Position numbers and translations under genes: made by a program. A stretch of DNA of 64,000 nt from Candidatus Fermentibacteraceae bacterium (GTDB taxonomy: Bacteria > Fermentibacterota > Fermentibacteria > Fermentibacterales > JCC-6), in contig JADGDO010000004.1 of NCBI GenBank assembly GCA_016744855.1, positions 35,006 to 99,005 on the forward strand. Direction: 5' to 3'. The notes under the pieces are model-generated. The model was not told where the DNA came from and did no database searches. It worked only from the letters and a program-made list of their open reading frames with translations. Shown piece after piece: positions 29,008-39,235 of the stretch (positions are counted from its first letter, which is position 1; each line of letters starts with the position of its first letter).

Positions 29008-29529
29008 TTGGCCGGAACTTCAACCAGACGAAAGAGAAGTAACAAGAGGAAAGTACTTCCTGTCGTGCTTGTTTCTCTGGCTGCAGGGTGTTTGATTACC
29101 CTTGCTCTCGTCTATTCACCGGCATGGTTCGAAAGTGAAAGCCTACCGGATTCACTGGTATCAGTTTTCCAATTCGGCGATTCTGCTCCACCGCCTGATA
29201 CAATTCTTATACAGGTTCGAAACGGTGCAGGAGTGTCTGACCTTGCCGGTCGGGCACAGAGTTTTCTTGAGACCAGGGGTGGGGACGTTACATTTTATGC
29301 ACCGGGGCCTCCACTTAATGCCGAAGATATGGATTATAGTATTACAGTGATTCTTTCTCACGACACGTCTTTTTCTGCAGCGCGGGAAGTTGCTGATGTA
29401 ATTGGTGTCGGAGATTCATCAATTGTAATGATGCTTCCTCCACCAGGGCAGATTGCCCCCGTGGATGTAACGATAATACTGGGAAGGGATCGTAACGATC
29501 CCTCTGATTTTATACCATACAGGGACTAA
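29008..29529 (+). CDS. LytR C-terminal domain-containing membrane-anchored protein
   Basis: TTG start; one N-terminal TM; ILIQVRNGAGVSDLAGRAQSFLETRGGDVTFYAP. Confidence 0.7.
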   Translation: MAGTSTRRKRSNKRKVLPVVLVSLAAGCLITLALVYSPAWFESESLPDSLVSVFQFGDSAPPPDTILIQVRNGAGVSDLAGRAQSFLETRGGDVTFYAPGPPLNAEDMDYSITVILSHDTSFSAAREVADVIGVGDSSIVMMLPPPGQIAPVDVTIILGRDRNDPSDFIPYRD

Positions 29530-29593
29530 CAAATTGACTGGAAAATATCACTGGCAGTTAGCCCCCTGGATATGACCAATGCCCTGAAGGGCC

Positions 29594-30028
29594 TTGAGAG
29601 CGGAGGATTTTTTGAGTACTGAAAATGAAAGCCCCGATGTACTTGAACAGATAGTTGAAGCTGTTCACCAGCGACACGGATATCATGTTGAGGCATTGGA
29701 TATGTCTGAATTCCCACTTACGATGGATATTTTTCTTCTTGCCTCGGCAGACAATAGAATACAATCGAGGGCAATAGCTGATCATGTTGAAAGAACTGCC
29801 AGGGAGCTCGGGTGGAGACTTCACCACAAAGAAGGCTACGATGAGGGAAGTTGGATACTGCTTGATTTCATCGATCTGGTTGTTCACATTTTTCTTCCTG
29901 ATACAAGGAAGTATTACAATATTGAAGCGCTATGGAGCGATGCTCCATCTCTGAAATTTGAAGACAAATCCGGACTGGAAACAGATGAGGAGTTTACATT
30001 TGATATCGCCCCTTCAGATAAGAACTGA
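29594..30028 (+). CDS. rsfS: Ribosome silencing factor
   Basis: 144 aa ORF; FLLASADNRIQSRAIADHVERTARELGWRLHHKEGYDEGSWILLDFIDLVVHIFLPDTRKYYNIEALW. Confidence 0.92.
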   Translation: MRAEDFLSTENESPDVLEQIVEAVHQRHGYHVEALDMSEFPLTMDIFLLASADNRIQSRAIADHVERTARELGWRLHHKEGYDEGSWILLDFIDLVVHIFLPDTRKYYNIEALWSDAPSLKFEDKSGLETDEEFTFDIAPSDKN

Positions 30029-31679
30029 GTTAGCTGCCGCTATGACAGCGGCTCTGGCTTCTAAATTTCAAGTTGAGATTCCTTCCGTCGAAGTTCTTCC
30101 TTCAAGGAATCTGTCATTCGGAGACCTCGCATGCAATTCAGCGATGCCTCTTGCCGGGAAACTGAAAAGATCGCCAAGAGATATAGCCACTGTAATGGCT
30201 GACTCAATCAGCAACAGTTTTCCTCAGGTTGACAAGGTTTCAGTTGACGGGCCCGGTTTTCTCAATATTACACTCTCCGGAGAATATCTGGCTGAATTTA
30301 CCGCAGCAGTTGCTGAACGGGGATTGGGCAGGTTTATTCCCTCTGAGGGCAAGGGCAAAACTGCTCTTGTAGAATTTGTCAGTTCAAATCCCACCGGTCC
30401 CCTCACCGTTGGGCATTGCCGTCAAGCTGTTCTGGGAGATGCTGTTTCACGTTTGCTTGAGGCCGTTGGCTGGAACGTTGAAAGAGAGTACTATTTCAAC
30501 GATGCCGGTAAACAGATGGAAAGACTTGCAGAATCACTTGCCTCCCGCTACATGAACATCCTTGGAGTTGCAATGGAAATTCCTGAGGGTGGCTATCAGG
30601 GGGAGTACATCAAGGACTGGGCAGAGGATTTTCTCAAAGAAAAAGGAGACTCCTTCAAGTGGCCTGAGCAGAAGGATGATTTCAGAGAGTATGCTGCTTC
30701 CAGGGCGTTTGTTCTTATCAGCGAAGATTTAAAGCTTCTTGGTATTACCTTTGATAGATACTTTGCTGAAAGCGAGCTGATTCCGGATGCTGTTGAAAAC
30801 ACTTTGAAGCTTCTCGACACGAAAGAACTGATCTACAAAGACTCTGAAGACCCCCGTAAAATATGGTTGAAACTGTCTGAAATGGGTCGACCGGATGACC
30901 GGGTTGTTGTTCGAGATGACGGCACTTACACATACAGAATGCCTGATATCTCGTATCACCTGAACAAGTTTAAGAGGGATTACGATTTAATAGTTGATAT
31001 ATTCGGTTCAGATCATATTGATACATGCAAAGATGTAGAAACTGTTCTGGGGAACCTTCTCGGAGAAGAAATTGTTAGCACTCGTCTTCGAACGATACTG
31101 CATCAGTTTGTTACACTGGTACGGGGTGGAGAAAAAGTAAAAATGTCTACAAGGGCAGGTAACTTTGTAACTCTTCGTGATCTTGTTGATGAAGTTGGTT
31201 CTGCCGATGTTGTACGGTACATATTCCTTACCAGGAGGGCAGAAGCCCACATGGATTTCGATCTTGAAGCTGCTGGAGCAGACAACGACGAGAACCCGGT
31301 GTTTTATGTTCAGTATGCATTTGCCAGAATATCCGGAATTCTAAGAAAAGTTTCTGATGTTGAATCTCTTCTTCATCTCTGCAACGCAGAAAGATTAGAA
31401 TCGATCCTTACCGGTGACAGGGAGAGAAATCTCATGAGGCTTCTCGAGACTGTTCCTCTTAAGGTTTCCGCTGCTGCAACCTCTTTGGAACCTCACCGGA
31501 TTCCTGATCTTCTTGCTGAGGTTGCCAGAGCTTTTCATGGTTTTTATCAGCATCACAGGGTTGTTGACCCTGATAATAATGAGATAACTGCTGCCCGGCT
31601 TACGTTGTGCATGGCTGTTCGCAGTACTCTTAATGATTTATTAACAATTCTTGGAGTTCGCGCTCCGGAAAAAATGTAG
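30000..31679 (+). CDS. argS: Arginyl-tRNA synthetase
   Basis: ORF 29958..31679; likely TTG 30000 with RBS GATGAGGAG; FVSSNPTGPLTVGHCRQAVLGDAVSRLLEAVGW, KMSTRAGNFVTLRDLVDEVG. Confidence 0.95.
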   Translation: MISPLQIRTELAAAMTAALASKFQVEIPSVEVLPSRNLSFGDLACNSAMPLAGKLKRSPRDIATVMADSISNSFPQVDKVSVDGPGFLNITLSGEYLAEFTAAVAERGLGRFIPSEGKGKTALVEFVSSNPTGPLTVGHCRQAVLGDAVSRLLEAVGWNVEREYYFNDAGKQMERLAESLASRYMNILGVAMEIPEGGYQGEYIKDWAEDFLKEKGDSFKWPEQKDDFREYAASRAFVLISEDLKLLGITFDRYFAESELIPDAVENTLKLLDTKELIYKDSEDPRKIWLKLSEMGRPDDRVVVRDDGTYTYRMPDISYHLNKFKRDYDLIVDIFGSDHIDTCKDVETVLGNLLGEEIVSTRLRTILHQFVTLVRGGEKVKMSTRAGNFVTLRDLVDEVGSADVVRYIFLTRRAEAHMDFDLEAAGADNDENPVFYVQYAFARISGILRKVSDVESLLHLCNAERLESILTGDRERNLMRLLETVPLKVSAAATSLEPHRIPDLLAEVARAFHGFYQHHRVVDPDNNEITAARLTLCMAVRSTLNDLLTILGVRAPEKM

Positions 31680-31691
31680 AGAGGAACAGTC

Positions 31692-32609
31692 ATGTCTGTT
31701 CTTGTTGTTGGTTCTGTGGCTCTTGATACTTTGACCACTCCTGCTGGCAAAGTCGAAGATACACTTGGTGGTTCTGCTGTTTACTTTGGACTCGCTGCGG
31801 GACAGCTCGCAGATGTTCAGATTGTCGGTGTTGTCGGTCCTGATTTCCCCAGCAAGGAAAAAGATTTCCTGCAGGAGAGAAATGTTGATGTCGAGGGCTT
31901 AACTATAGGACGCGGACCCACATTCAGGTGGGAGGGAGTTTACGGTCCAGACTTTGGCGATGCAAAAACTATTCGCACTGAATTGGGTGTTTTTGCTGGC
32001 TTTCAGCCGGTAATACCAGAAGCCTTCCGTAAAACACCATATGTTTTTCTAGCCAATATTGACCCTGATCTTCAGCTCCAGGTTCTTGAACAGGTCGAGA
32101 ATCCCACATGGATTGCCATGGACACAATGAACCTGTGGATAGAACACAAAAAAGAAGTTGTACTAAAAGCAATAAAGAAGGTTGATCTTCTCTTTGTGAA
32201 TGCTTCAGAGGCCAGACAGTTATCAGGAACCAGTGATCTCTTCAGAGCTGGAAGATATATCTTGAAGAGAGGCCCTCGTTTTGTTGTCATCAAACTCGGT
32301 GCAAGTGGCGTTATGGTTCTTGGTGGACCTCAGCCTTTCCTTCTTCCGGCATTCCCCGTGAAAAAGGTTATTGATCCAACCGGTGCGGGTGACAGTTTTG
32401 CCGCAGGTATGCTTGGATTTCTTGCTGGAGTCGGTGGAGAACTAACCTTCAAGAACATCACAAGAGGACTCTGTTATGGCTCTGTTACAGCAAGTTTTGC
32501 TATTGGTGGCTTTGGTGTTGAAGAGTTGAGAACACTGAGCAAGGCCGATATAGACAACAGGTTGAGCTTCTACCTTTCCACTAATCAGCTGGAGAGGATC
32601 AAAGAATGA
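31692..32609 (+). CDS. PfkB/ribokinase-family carbohydrate kinase
   Basis: 305 aa; VLVVGSVALDTLTTPAGKVEDTLGGSAVYFGLAA, DPTGAGDSFAAGMLGFLA. Confidence 0.9.
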   Translation: MSVLVVGSVALDTLTTPAGKVEDTLGGSAVYFGLAAGQLADVQIVGVVGPDFPSKEKDFLQERNVDVEGLTIGRGPTFRWEGVYGPDFGDAKTIRTELGVFAGFQPVIPEAFRKTPYVFLANIDPDLQLQVLEQVENPTWIAMDTMNLWIEHKKEVVLKAIKKVDLLFVNASEARQLSGTSDLFRAGRYILKRGPRFVVIKLGASGVMVLGGPQPFLLPAFPVKKVIDPTGAGDSFAAGMLGFLAGVGGELTFKNITRGLCYGSVTASFAIGGFGVEELRTLSKADIDNRLSFYLSTNQLERIKE

Positions 32610-33640
32610 GCGGAATCGATTACAGAAACAGTGGCGTTGATATAGATGAAGGTCTTAGGGCTGTTGATCTGATGAAGAAGGAAGTCAAAAAAACCTTCAA
32701 CAGCAATGTTCTTTCGGAACTGGGACATTTCGGTGGTCTTTTTAAAGCTGAATTCCCAGGTATGGCAAAGCCTGTTCTCGTAGCCAGTATGGATGGCGTG
32801 GGTACAAAGCTTAAAGTCGCTTCCTTGATGGGTGATTATTCCACAGTTGGTTCTGATCTGGTTAATCACTGTGTAAATGACATTCTTGTTCAGGGGGCAA
32901 ATCCTCTCTTCTTTCTGGATTACATCGCCTGTGGTAAACTTGAAGCATCGGTTGCAGCTCAGATCGTTACCGGTTTAGCAAAAGCTTGTTCTGAGAATGG
33001 GTGTGCTCTTCTGGGTGGTGAAACAGCTGAAATGCCAGGGTTTTACAATGCCGGAGATTATGATGTTGCGGGTACTATTGTAGGCTCTGTCGATCAAAAT
33101 AGTATCATAGACGGTTCTGCTATTCTTCCCGGGCACAAGATTATCGGTCTGCCTTCAAGTGGGCTGCACACAAACGGTTTTTCGCTTGCTCGTGCAGTTC
33201 TGTTCGAGAAAGCGGGTCTTTCGGTTTCAGATCATCACCCTCTTCTCGGGGGGGAGTCCGTGGGGGAAGCTCTTCTGAAGGTTCATCTCAGTTATCTTTC
33301 TTCTATGAAACCACTTCTAGCAGGAAATCTCGTATCAGGTATGGCTCACATAACAGGTGGGGGCATCCCAGGAAATCTGATCAGAGTGTTACCTGCAGGA
33401 TGTGGAGCCTTGATTACACCGGGATGGAATGTTCCTCCAATATTCAAATTGATAAAAGAACTTGGCGGTATTTCTGAAATAGAGATGCGCAGGGCTTTCA
33501 ACCTGGGTGCCGGCTTTCTTATCACTACTGCTCATCCTGATGAGGTAACAGAAATTCTGCTTCAAGCGGGTGAAAAACCATTCCCTGCTGGAGAAATAGT
33601 GAGTGGCGATTCAGTTAAGTACTCTGGTGGAGGAGTTTAA
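32606..33640 (+). CDS. purM: Phosphoribosylformylglycinamidine cyclo-ligase
   Basis: 344 aa; SMDGVGTKLKVA, VNHCVNDILVQGANPLFFLDYIACGKL, LLGGETAEMPGFY, GLPSSGLHTNGFSLAR. Confidence 0.97.
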   Translation: MSGIDYRNSGVDIDEGLRAVDLMKKEVKKTFNSNVLSELGHFGGLFKAEFPGMAKPVLVASMDGVGTKLKVASLMGDYSTVGSDLVNHCVNDILVQGANPLFFLDYIACGKLEASVAAQIVTGLAKACSENGCALLGGETAEMPGFYNAGDYDVAGTIVGSVDQNSIIDGSAILPGHKIIGLPSSGLHTNGFSLARAVLFEKAGLSVSDHHPLLGGESVGEALLKVHLSYLSSMKPLLAGNLVSGMAHITGGGIPGNLIRVLPAGCGALITPGWNVPPIFKLIKELGGISEIEMRRAFNLGAGFLITTAHPDEVTEILLQAGEKPFPAGEIVSGDSVKYSGGGV

Positions 33641-34852
33641 ATGTCTGCTGATTTAGCATCACAGCTTTCTCTTGATCATGGCGGAAAAATACTTCTTGCC
33701 ATAATGGATGGTATCGGGGATATACCTATTCCCCAGTTCGGTGGACTTACACCACTGGAAAAGGCGAATACACCCAACATGGACAAGCTGACTTCTGATG
33801 GGGCGCTTGGACAGCATCTTCCTGTTGCCAGAGGAATTACTCCTGGAAGCGGACCTGGTCATCTGGCTGTTTTCGGATATGATCCTGTGAAATTTCTTGT
33901 CGGCAGAGGAGCACTGGCAGCTCTTGGCATTGGTTTTCAACTTCAGCATGGCGACCTCGCTGCCCGTATCAACTTTTGTACTCTCGGAGAGAACAAGGTT
34001 ATTCTCGACCGCAGAGCAGGTAGAATTTCAACTGAGTTGTGCACTGAACTTGTAGAATCTCTGAAGGGTATAACAATACCCGGGGTCGAGATTTTTGTTG
34101 AACCGGTAAAAGAGCACAGAGCATGTGTTATTTTTCGCTCAAAGGGTCTTTCTGATAGTATCCATGATACTGATCCTGGCCTTGTAGGCGAGCTGCCTCT
34201 TGGAGTAATTGCAACAGCCAAAGGAGCTGAATTTACTGTCGGTGTCGTTGAAGACTTCATCAGTCAGTCCTCTGAGATTCTCAGAGGAAAAGTTCCAGCC
34301 AATGGATTACTGCTACGGGGATTTGCTCTTCATGAAGAAATGCCCACCCTCACAGACCGTTTCAAACTAAATCCCGCAGCAGTTGCTCTCTATCCAATGT
34401 ACCGAGGTGTAGCTTCTCTTGCTGGCATGGAGCAATATGATTCTGTCCCTGCTGACCTTTCCGGCGAAGTGAAAGCTGCAAAAAAAGCAGTGATGGATGG
34501 AAAAGATTTTGTTTTTCTGCACCACAAGTACACAGATAGTTCCGGTGAAGATGGGGATTATGAGAGAAAAGTACGCGAAATTGAGAAGTTTGACAATGCC
34601 ATTCCGGGTCTCCTTGAATGTGGGTTCGATGTCATCTGTATAACAGGTGACCACTCTACACCATGCCCGATGAAACTGCATAGCTGGCATCCGGTTCCTG
34701 TTTTAATCTATGGTGGACCGCAAAGAGCAGGCTGGAGTGCCCGATTCACAGAGAGAGAAGCTTCCGTCGGTGCTCTGGGTACATTCCATGGACACGAGCT
34801 TATGGCTCTGCTTCTTGCTGCTGCCGGAAGGTTGGCCAAGTTCGGTGCATAA
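33641..34852 (+). CDS. apgM: 2,3-bisphosphoglycerate-independent phosphoglycerate mutase, archaeal type (ApgM)
   Basis: 403 aa; ILLAIMDGIGDIPIPQFGGLTPLEKANTPNMDKL, GPGHLAVFGYDP, CITGDHSTPCPMKLHSWHPVPVLIYG. Confidence 0.93.
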   Translation: MSADLASQLSLDHGGKILLAIMDGIGDIPIPQFGGLTPLEKANTPNMDKLTSDGALGQHLPVARGITPGSGPGHLAVFGYDPVKFLVGRGALAALGIGFQLQHGDLAARINFCTLGENKVILDRRAGRISTELCTELVESLKGITIPGVEIFVEPVKEHRACVIFRSKGLSDSIHDTDPGLVGELPLGVIATAKGAEFTVGVVEDFISQSSEILRGKVPANGLLLRGFALHEEMPTLTDRFKLNPAAVALYPMYRGVASLAGMEQYDSVPADLSGEVKAAKKAVMDGKDFVFLHHKYTDSSGEDGDYERKVREIEKFDNAIPGLLECGFDVICITGDHSTPCPMKLHSWHPVPVLIYGGPQRAGWSARFTEREASVGALGTFHGHELMALLLAAAGRLAKFGA

Positions 34853-35834
34853 AAAAGCTTTAGTTTGTCTTTCGGGCGGCGTGGATTCCACTGCCGCCCT
34901 GCTTCGTTGTTACCAGGAGTTCAGTTCTGTCAGAGCTGTCTTTGTTAAAACTGCAGGTATGAATCCCCCTGCTCAGGCGTACGAATCATGCAGAATGCTG
35001 GGGATAGAACTTATCGTGGCAGATGCAAAAGATTTGTTCAACAGAGAAATTCTAGAGTTAACTGAAAAGATTTACAGCTTGGGAGAAACTCCCAATCCGT
35101 GTGCCTTGTGCAATGCAAAAGTAAAGCTGGCTGTTCCATATACGATGCTCGAAGATCAGGAATCCCTCGTTACCGGTCATTACGCAAACTATTCAGAAGG
35201 TCTTCTCAGAAGAGGCTCAGACCCCTCCAAAGACCAATCTTATTTCCTCTCACTTCTACCCCGGAGAGTGCTTGAACGATGCTATTTTCCACTGGCAAAC
35301 AGCATAAAAACTGAGGTTAGGAATGAGGTTCTTGCAAGAGATCTTCCTTTTCTCACTAGCGAAAGTCAGGATCTTTGTTTCTCAAGGAACAAAGCTGGTG
35401 AACCGGGAGATATAGTAGATATAAGCGGTAAAATAGTTGGCAGACACACCGGTCTAGATGCATATACTACTGGGCAAAGAAAGGGTCTTGGAGCCCACAG
35501 CTCAAGGAAATTCGTTGTTGAGTTGGATCTTGAACGGAACAGATTGGTTATCGGTGATGAGGAGAACCTTTACAGTGAATTCTGTTTGCTGAATAGTATC
35601 AACTGGTTGAGAAAGCCTGAGGATAGCAGATTTGATTCACTTATTCAGATACGTTACCGCAAACCGGCAGCAAAAGCTGACATTACTCTTCTCGGAGATG
35701 GTTTGAGTGCATTTGTCAGGTTTTACGATCCACAGAAGGCTGTCGCACCCGGGCAGGTTGGAGCAATTTTTCAGAATGATTTTGTTCTCGGTGGAGGAAT
35801 CATAGGCAAATACAGGGGAGATAATAATGCCTAA
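34845..35834 (+). CDS. mnmA: tRNA-specific 2-thiouridylase-like protein
   Basis: ORF 34710..35834; likely GTG 34845; ALVCLSGGVDSTAAL PP-loop, TPNPCALCNAKVKL, VTGHYAN, SQDLCF, TTGQRKGLG. Confidence 0.85.
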   Translation: MHKKALVCLSGGVDSTAALLRCYQEFSSVRAVFVKTAGMNPPAQAYESCRMLGIELIVADAKDLFNREILELTEKIYSLGETPNPCALCNAKVKLAVPYTMLEDQESLVTGHYANYSEGLLRRGSDPSKDQSYFLSLLPRRVLERCYFPLANSIKTEVRNEVLARDLPFLTSESQDLCFSRNKAGEPGDIVDISGKIVGRHTGLDAYTTGQRKGLGAHSSRKFVVELDLERNRLVIGDEENLYSEFCLLNSINWLRKPEDSRFDSLIQIRYRKPAAKADITLLGDGLSAFVRFYDPQKAVAPGQVGAIFQNDFVLGGGIIGKYRGDNNA

Positions 35835-36732
35835 TAAAATAAAAGAAGAGATAGAAAGACTTAAAAATGAACGTGGCGCTATTATTCTCGCGCACAGTTA
35901 CCAGCCGGGTGTCATACAGGATATAGCCGATTACGTGGGCGATTCCCTTGAGTTATCAAGAATCGCAGCACGGGAATCTGCTGAACTTGTTATTTTCTGC
36001 GGGGTGAGATTTATGGCTGAGACAGCAAAGCTTCTTTCTCCTGAGAGTACTGTTGTTCTTGCCGCACCTGACGCAGATTGTTCACTTGCAGCCTGTATGA
36101 GTGGTGCAGATCTCCGTGAGATGAAAAAGAAGTACCCTGAAGCCACCTCTGTCATGTACGTGAATTCAACCATAGATCTAAAAGCTGAAACATGGGCATG
36201 TTGCACAAGTGCTAATTCAATCGAGGTCGTGGAAGCAGCTCCTTCCGATGAAGTTATTTTCGGACCAGATAGAAATTTGGGTACATGGGTCGCAGCTAAC
36301 ACAGACAAAAAAATACACATCTGGCCCGGTGGATGTCATGCACACAGTGGTGCAGATATTAGAGATTTGCGTGAGAAAAAAGCAGAATGGCCCGACGCAG
36401 AAGTTCTTGTGCACCCTGAATCCCCTTCTGTTTTCCTCTGGGAGGCTGACAAGGTACTGGGAACAGGTGGAATGATTCGCCATATTGAGCAATCCACTTC
36501 CTCCAGATTCATTATTGGTACGGAGGAAGGAATGATTTATCGTCTGGAAACTCTGTTTCCCGACAAGCAGTTTGTTGCAGCTGGAAAAATTTTGTGCCCT
36601 GACATGGCCTTAACAACCCTTGAGCTTGTTTTGAAAGCTCTAGAGTCGAATGATTCTGGAATTGAAATTCCTGCCGAACTGGCCGAACGGGCTGGTGCTG
36701 CTGTTCGAAGAATGACAGAAATTGGCCGTTAG
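35827..36732 (+). CDS. nadA: Quinolinate synthase A
   Basis: 301 aa; AIILAHSYQPGVIQDIADYVGDSLELSR, VYVNSTIDLKAETWACCTSANSIEVVE, IWPGGCHAHSG. Confidence 0.96.
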   Translation: MPNKIKEEIERLKNERGAIILAHSYQPGVIQDIADYVGDSLELSRIAARESAELVIFCGVRFMAETAKLLSPESTVVLAAPDADCSLAACMSGADLREMKKKYPEATSVMYVNSTIDLKAETWACCTSANSIEVVEAAPSDEVIFGPDRNLGTWVAANTDKKIHIWPGGCHAHSGADIRDLREKKAEWPDAEVLVHPESPSVFLWEADKVLGTGGMIRHIEQSTSSRFIIGTEEGMIYRLETLFPDKQFVAAGKILCPDMALTTLELVLKALESNDSGIEIPAELAERAGAAVRRMTEIGR

Positions 36733-36735
36733 AAG

Positions 36736-37431
36736 ATGATCCAAGCTGCTGTTTCACAGGTTTGGTACGATAATACTCCTGATATTCAGAATGAATATGG
36801 TCCTTTTCAGTACGGTCTTAATCATAGCTATCTCTCGTTGCTTGAAAGACCGGGTCTTCTTCCGCTTGCTATTTTGCCGACTATCGCTGTATCACCAGAG
36901 GAAATTCTGAAGAATTTCGATATTCTTGTTCTAACTGGAGGAGGAGATCCATCCCCTTCTTTATTCGGCAGGGAAGACAACGGCAGTCGCAATCCTAGGC
37001 CTTTCCGATCGACTTGGGACCTTAAGCTTTACCATGCTGCAAGGAAATTGGGTATGCCTGTTCTTGGGATTTGTCTTGGTATGCAGCTGATAGCCATTGC
37101 TGAAGGAATTGCATTAATACAGGATATACCACAAACTCCTGTGTTTCATGACGGGTCAGGCTCGAAACCTGCAACTCACTCAGTTGCTATTTCTACAGAC
37201 ACTTTGCTTTATGACTTGTTTGGAGCTGAAATAACAGTTTCTTCCTCGCATCATCAAGCAATCGAAAAGGTGCCACCCGGATATTTGCTTTCTGCTAAGA
37301 GCAGTGATGGGTGTATCGAAGCTATTCAAAGCAAGGACGGACTTGTTCTTGGTGTTCAATGGCATCCCGAGCGGGATTCCACAGGTAAACCGATCCTAGA
37401 CGCACTGGTTCGAATGGTAGGAGCTATATGA
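36736..37431 (+). CDS. Class I glutamine amidotransferase-like (peptidase C26, PuuD-like)
   Basis: 231 aa; LVLTGGGDPSPSLFG, VLGICLGMQLIAIAEG, GVQWHPERD. Confidence 0.9.
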   Translation: MIQAAVSQVWYDNTPDIQNEYGPFQYGLNHSYLSLLERPGLLPLAILPTIAVSPEEILKNFDILVLTGGGDPSPSLFGREDNGSRNPRPFRSTWDLKLYHAARKLGMPVLGICLGMQLIAIAEGIALIQDIPQTPVFHDGSGSKPATHSVAISTDTLLYDLFGAEITVSSSHHQAIEKVPPGYLLSAKSSDGCIEAIQSKDGLVLGVQWHPERDSTGKPILDALVRMVGAI

Positions 37432-38207
37432 TTTATAAGTGTCTGCCTGTAAAGGTGTGCCGGATTTGGGGATCTCTACCACCTTCGAATACAGGTGAGG
37501 AACCAGTTGGAGAAATCTGGTGGTTTTCTGGAGATACAATCCTAGAGAGCAGCGATGGAAGACACAAACCAGCAGCAGATTACTTCGCTCTGAATTCTTT
37601 TCCCTTAATAATCAAAACACTGCATGCTGCAAGGGATCTCTCTGTACAGGTACATCCCGGTAAAGACAGAACTGTACCCATGAAGGATGAATCCTGGGTA
37701 GTTCTTGATGGTACTGGAAAAATTATGCATGGGGCTCTGCCCGGAACCACCCCACTGCAGTTTAAAGAAGCAGTTGAGGATGGATCTGTTGAAACTATTC
37801 TTCGGAGTATCAAAGGAGAGCCAGGAGTTTTTGTTGACCTCCCTGCTGGAACTATCCATGCTCTTGGTGGTGGACTCACAGTACTGGAAGTTCAACTGAA
37901 CTGCGATATTACTTACCGTCTATGGGATTATGCAAGAAAAGACATGAATGGAAATCAGCGTAACCTTCATATCGAGGAAGGACTTGCAGCAATCAACTGG
38001 GAGAATATGGGTAGAGCAACAGAGGTGACCGATGATTTTCTGGAGACAGATCATTACTGCATGAGGAAGGTTAGCTCGGGCAGAATAGAACTCAACCCTC
38101 TGGAAATTATTTTTTTACCGGAAATGCAACAGTGTTTCTTCGCTGACCCTGGGGGAGGAACCATTTCAACAAATTGCAATTCCTGGATTATTGGAGCAAA
38201 AGAATGA
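37428..38207 (+). CDS. manA: Mannose-6-phosphate isomerase, class I
   Basis: 259 aa; PLIIKTLHAARDLSVQVHPGK, VDLPAGTIHALGGGLTVLEVQLNCDITYRLWDYAR. Confidence 0.92.
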   Translation: MIYKCLPVKVCRIWGSLPPSNTGEEPVGEIWWFSGDTILESSDGRHKPAADYFALNSFPLIIKTLHAARDLSVQVHPGKDRTVPMKDESWVVLDGTGKIMHGALPGTTPLQFKEAVEDGSVETILRSIKGEPGVFVDLPAGTIHALGGGLTVLEVQLNCDITYRLWDYARKDMNGNQRNLHIEEGLAAINWENMGRATEVTDDFLETDHYCMRKVSSGRIELNPLEIIFLPEMQQCFFADPGGGTISTNCNSWIIGAKE

Positions 38208-39235
38208 ACCAAAAAAGAGTTTTTGCGGTGATCATGGCCGGGGGGCGCGGCACACGGTTTTGGCCGGCTTCCACTAAATCAAGACCCAAGCAGTTTATGG
38301 ATTTACTAGGTGGCGGAACGATGCTTCAGAAAACTGCAAGCCGTTTTGCTAACATCACAGGACCCGACGGCATAATTGTTGTTACCGGTTCCGACCACGG
38401 GGATATTGCTTCTGGGCAGCTTCCTCTTCTTCCTGGAAAGAATCTTCTTCTTGAGCCTGTGGGAAGGAATACAGCTGCCTGTATTGGTTGGGCGGCTGAA
38501 ACATTGCGGCGCAGAGGTTTTGCTGAAAGCATAATGATTGTTGCTGCCAGCGATCACAAAATAGAGCCTGTGGATGGATTCGAAAAAACAATCTTGAATG
38601 CTGTTGAACTAGCTGAGAAAGGCTATCTCTGCACGATCGGCATTGTACCCGATCACCCAGCTACCGGTTATGGCTACCTGCAGATAGGTGAAGAAGTTAG
38701 TTGTGGTAATGAAGTGATGAGTTTTAGGGAGAAACCGGACTTGGCAACTGCAGCTGATTACGTTGAATCGGGAGAGTACTTATGGAATTCCGGAATGTTC
38801 ATTTGGAGGGTTGACAGTTTTCTTGCAGAATTCGAGAAGCACATGCCATCTCTTTACAGTGAAATCAAGAACCTTCCTGATACTACTTCTCCATCCATAG
38901 AACAATACGGCTCCCTTGAATCCCAGTCAGTTGATTACGGTATTATGGAGAAAACTGAAAAAGCTGTTGTTGTTCCCGCTCTTTTCACCTGGAGTGATAT
39001 TGGAGATTGGCCGGGAGCTAGAGGTGCTGGTGTTTCTAAGGGTGAGAGTATCGTTATTGATTCGGAAAACAGTCTTGTTTTTGATGAAACCGGGAGACTT
39101 ACAGTTATTATGGGATTGAGTAATGTAAGTGTGGTTTCTACTGAAACTGCTATCCTTGTGATGTCAGATTCAAGTTCACAGAGAATAAAAGATGTTGTTT
39201 CGGGATTGGAGAAGACTAAACCTGATCTTATCTGA
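38204..39235 (+). CDS. Mannose-1-phosphate guanylyltransferase
   Basis: ATG 38204; VFAVIMAGGRGTRFWPASTKSRPKQF, EPVGRNTAACIGWAA, WNSGMFIWRVDSF, FTWSDIGDW. Confidence 0.94.
   Translation: MNQKRVFAVIMAGGRGTRFWPASTKSRPKQFMDLLGGGTMLQKTASRFANITGPDGIIVVTGSDHGDIASGQLPLLPGKNLLLEPVGRNTAACIGWAAETLRRRGFAESIMIVAASDHKIEPVDGFEKTILNAVELAEKGYLCTIGIVPDHPATGYGYLQIGEEVSCGNEVMSFREKPDLATAADYVESGEYLWNSGMFIWRVDSFLAEFEKHMPSLYSEIKNLPDTTSPSIEQYGSLESQSVDYGIMEKTEKAVVVPALFTWSDIGDWPGARGAGVSKGESIVIDSENSLVFDETGRLTVIMGLSNVSVVSTETAILVMSDSSSQRIKDVVSGLEKTKPDLI

Noticed and set aside
29484-29504. gggatcgtaacgatccc inverted repeat near the end of the LytR_C gene
   Set aside because: Inside coding sequence without an adjacent T-tract; short palindromes like this occur by chance.
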